Assembly: GCA_002350445.1 (NCBI GenBank) | Contig: DEEV01000127.1 | Coordinates: 12,742 to 18,865, forward strand | From: Treponema sp. UBA2869 | Lineage (GTDB): Bacteria > Spirochaetota > Spirochaetia > Treponematales > Treponemataceae | DNA: 6,124 nucleotides | Direction: 5' to 3' | In this document: positions 5,293-6,124 of the stretch, piece by piece | Layout of the letters: every line of letters begins with the position of its first letter | How positions within the stretch are numbered: position 1 is the first letter of the stretch | Program-made: the position numbers and the translations under genes | The notes under the pieces: model-generated | Seen by the model: only the letters and a program-made list of their open reading frames with translations | Databases searched by the model: none | Told to the model about the DNA's origin: nothing

Positions 5293-6124
5293 ATGAAGAA
5301 AGTAAAAGTGACCTCAAAAATCAGATTTCTCTTTTTTGCGATTTCCTTATTTTTGTCGGGCGCTTTTTCTTCTGCTTTTGCAGAATCTGCCTTTTCGCAT
5401 ATTTCTCTGGTTTCGTTCAAATCGAATCTGACTTTTACAATTGGAGAAGATTCTCAGGTTTATACTGCTGAACGAAACTTAAAGCCTTTTTCTATTAATA
5501 AATACGAAACAACTTACGGGCTCTGGTATCAGATTCGTACTAAAGCCGAAAAAATTGGATATGTGTTTCAAAACCCGGGGCAGCCTGGAAATTCAGGCCG
5601 CCGGGACGCAAAACCTACAGAAGACAATATTTACCAGCCGGTAACTATGATTAACTGGTACGACGCAATTGTCTGGTGCAATGCTCTTAGTCAGATTCGC
5701 GGCAAAACTCCGTGTTACACTTATAACGGCGAAGTTTTAAAAGATTCAACAGATACTGCAGCCTGCGATTTAGCTGAATGCAACTGGGATGCCGACGGCT
5801 ACCGTCTTCCTTCCGAAGCGGAATGGGAATACGCTGCACGACGCACAAAAAACGGTTTTCAGCGCGGAGACCTTGCAAGCGGACAGCTTACAGACGACGG
5901 CGAAGAAGCTCTTTTGTATGCCTGGACAAGCGAAAATGCCGGCGCGACCAGAACTATTGGCACGGCGGGAGTGCCTTTTGATCCGAGCGCGGTAACCGCA
6001 CCTGCCACCGGAAACGCAAACAGTGCAGGCCTTTTTGACATGAGCGGCAATGTTCTTGAATTCTGCTGGGACTGGTTTGAAGATTATACTTCTGATAATC
6101 CTTATGGTCCTAAGGTTGGTTTTG
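5293..6124 (+). CDS. Exported formylglycine-generating enzyme-like (SUMF1/FGE-sulfatase family) protein, partial
   Basis: The frame runs open from the ATG to the right edge: 277 codons plus one base. Residues 1-30 form a classic signal peptide (lysine-rich start, hydrophobic 12-25, cleavage predicted at AFA|ES after A30). The rest follows the FGE/SUMF1 (C-type-lectin-like) fold: FSINKYETTYGLWYQI at 66-81, PVTMINWYDAIVWCNALS at 116-133, YRLPSEAEWEYAAR at 170-183, and GLFDMSGNVLEFCWDWF at 246-262. True FGEs convert a sulfatase cysteine to formylglycine using two C-terminal cysteines; that region lies beyond the edge, so catalytic status cannot be judged. Many bacterial members, including numerous treponemal ones, are exported and probably not sulfatase activators. 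No sulfatase gene is nearby. The start is preferred over TTG (5290) and GTG (5308) in the same frame because it gives the MKK signal peptide. Confidence 0.88.
   Translation, partial: MKKVKVTSKIRFLFFAISLFLSGAFSSAFAESAFSHISLVSFKSNLTFTIGEDSQVYTAERNLKPFSINKYETTYGLWYQIRTKAEKIGYVFQNPGQPGNSGRRDAKPTEDNIYQPVTMINWYDAIVWCNALSQIRGKTPCYTYNGEVLKDSTDTAACDLAECNWDADGYRLPSEAEWEYAARRTKNGFQRGDLASGQLTDDGEEALLYAWTSENAGATRTIGTAGVPFDPSAVTAPATGNANSAGLFDMSGNVLEFCWDWFEDYTSDNPYGPKVGF

Noticed and set aside
5687..6050. Several short open frames on both strands within the FGE-like gene
   Set aside because: They are out-of-frame or antisense to a protein with clear SUMF1 motifs and a signal peptide.

Overview
The window looks like chromosomal DNA from a host-associated or anaerobic spirochaete, most likely Treponema-like. 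This is an inference. It rests on moderately A/T-rich DNA with AAA/GAA/CTT-rich codons, a type II secretion-like secretin/ATPase pair, an unlinked histidinol-phosphate-type aminotransferase, and an exported formylglycine-generating-enzyme-like (SUMF1) protein of the kind common in treponemes. No rRNA, tRNA, transposase, phage gene or CRISPR array was seen.

Layout. Leftward block (1-3061, minus strand): a 673-residue secretin (gspD-like) is followed, with an 8-base overlap, by a GspE/PilB-family ATPase that runs off the left edge after 349 codons. The ATPase gene has no stop inside the window. A 201-base divergent intergenic region (3062-3262) carries a spaced repeat, TGCATTWAATAC, on the secretin side and a good promoter-like pair on the other side. 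Rightward block (3263-6124, plus strand): hisC-like aminotransferase; a 114-base gap mostly filled by a G-run-rich, multi-hairpin element; a 228-residue metallophosphoesterase; an A/T-rich hairpin with a short T-run overlapping its stop codon; and an exported FGE/SUMF1-like protein open at the right edge after 277 codons.

How the genes fit together. The two leftward genes form one functional unit: the secretin is the outer-membrane channel and the ATPase drives the cytoplasmic assembly machine of a type II secretion or type IV pilus-like system. Further components would lie to the left. The rightward genes are not an obvious pathway. The aminotransferase is metabolic, the metallophosphoesterase is a general phosphodiesterase-type enzyme, and the FGE-like protein is exported and could be a secretion client or surface protein.

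No clearly new system is proven here. The items most worth a second look are the three tandem N0-like modules in the secretin, the structured intergenic element at 4425-4515, the repeat in the secretin upstream region, the unusually spaced or possibly leaderless starts of two genes, and the chance that the FGE-like protein belongs to the fold class diversified by retroelements in treponemes.
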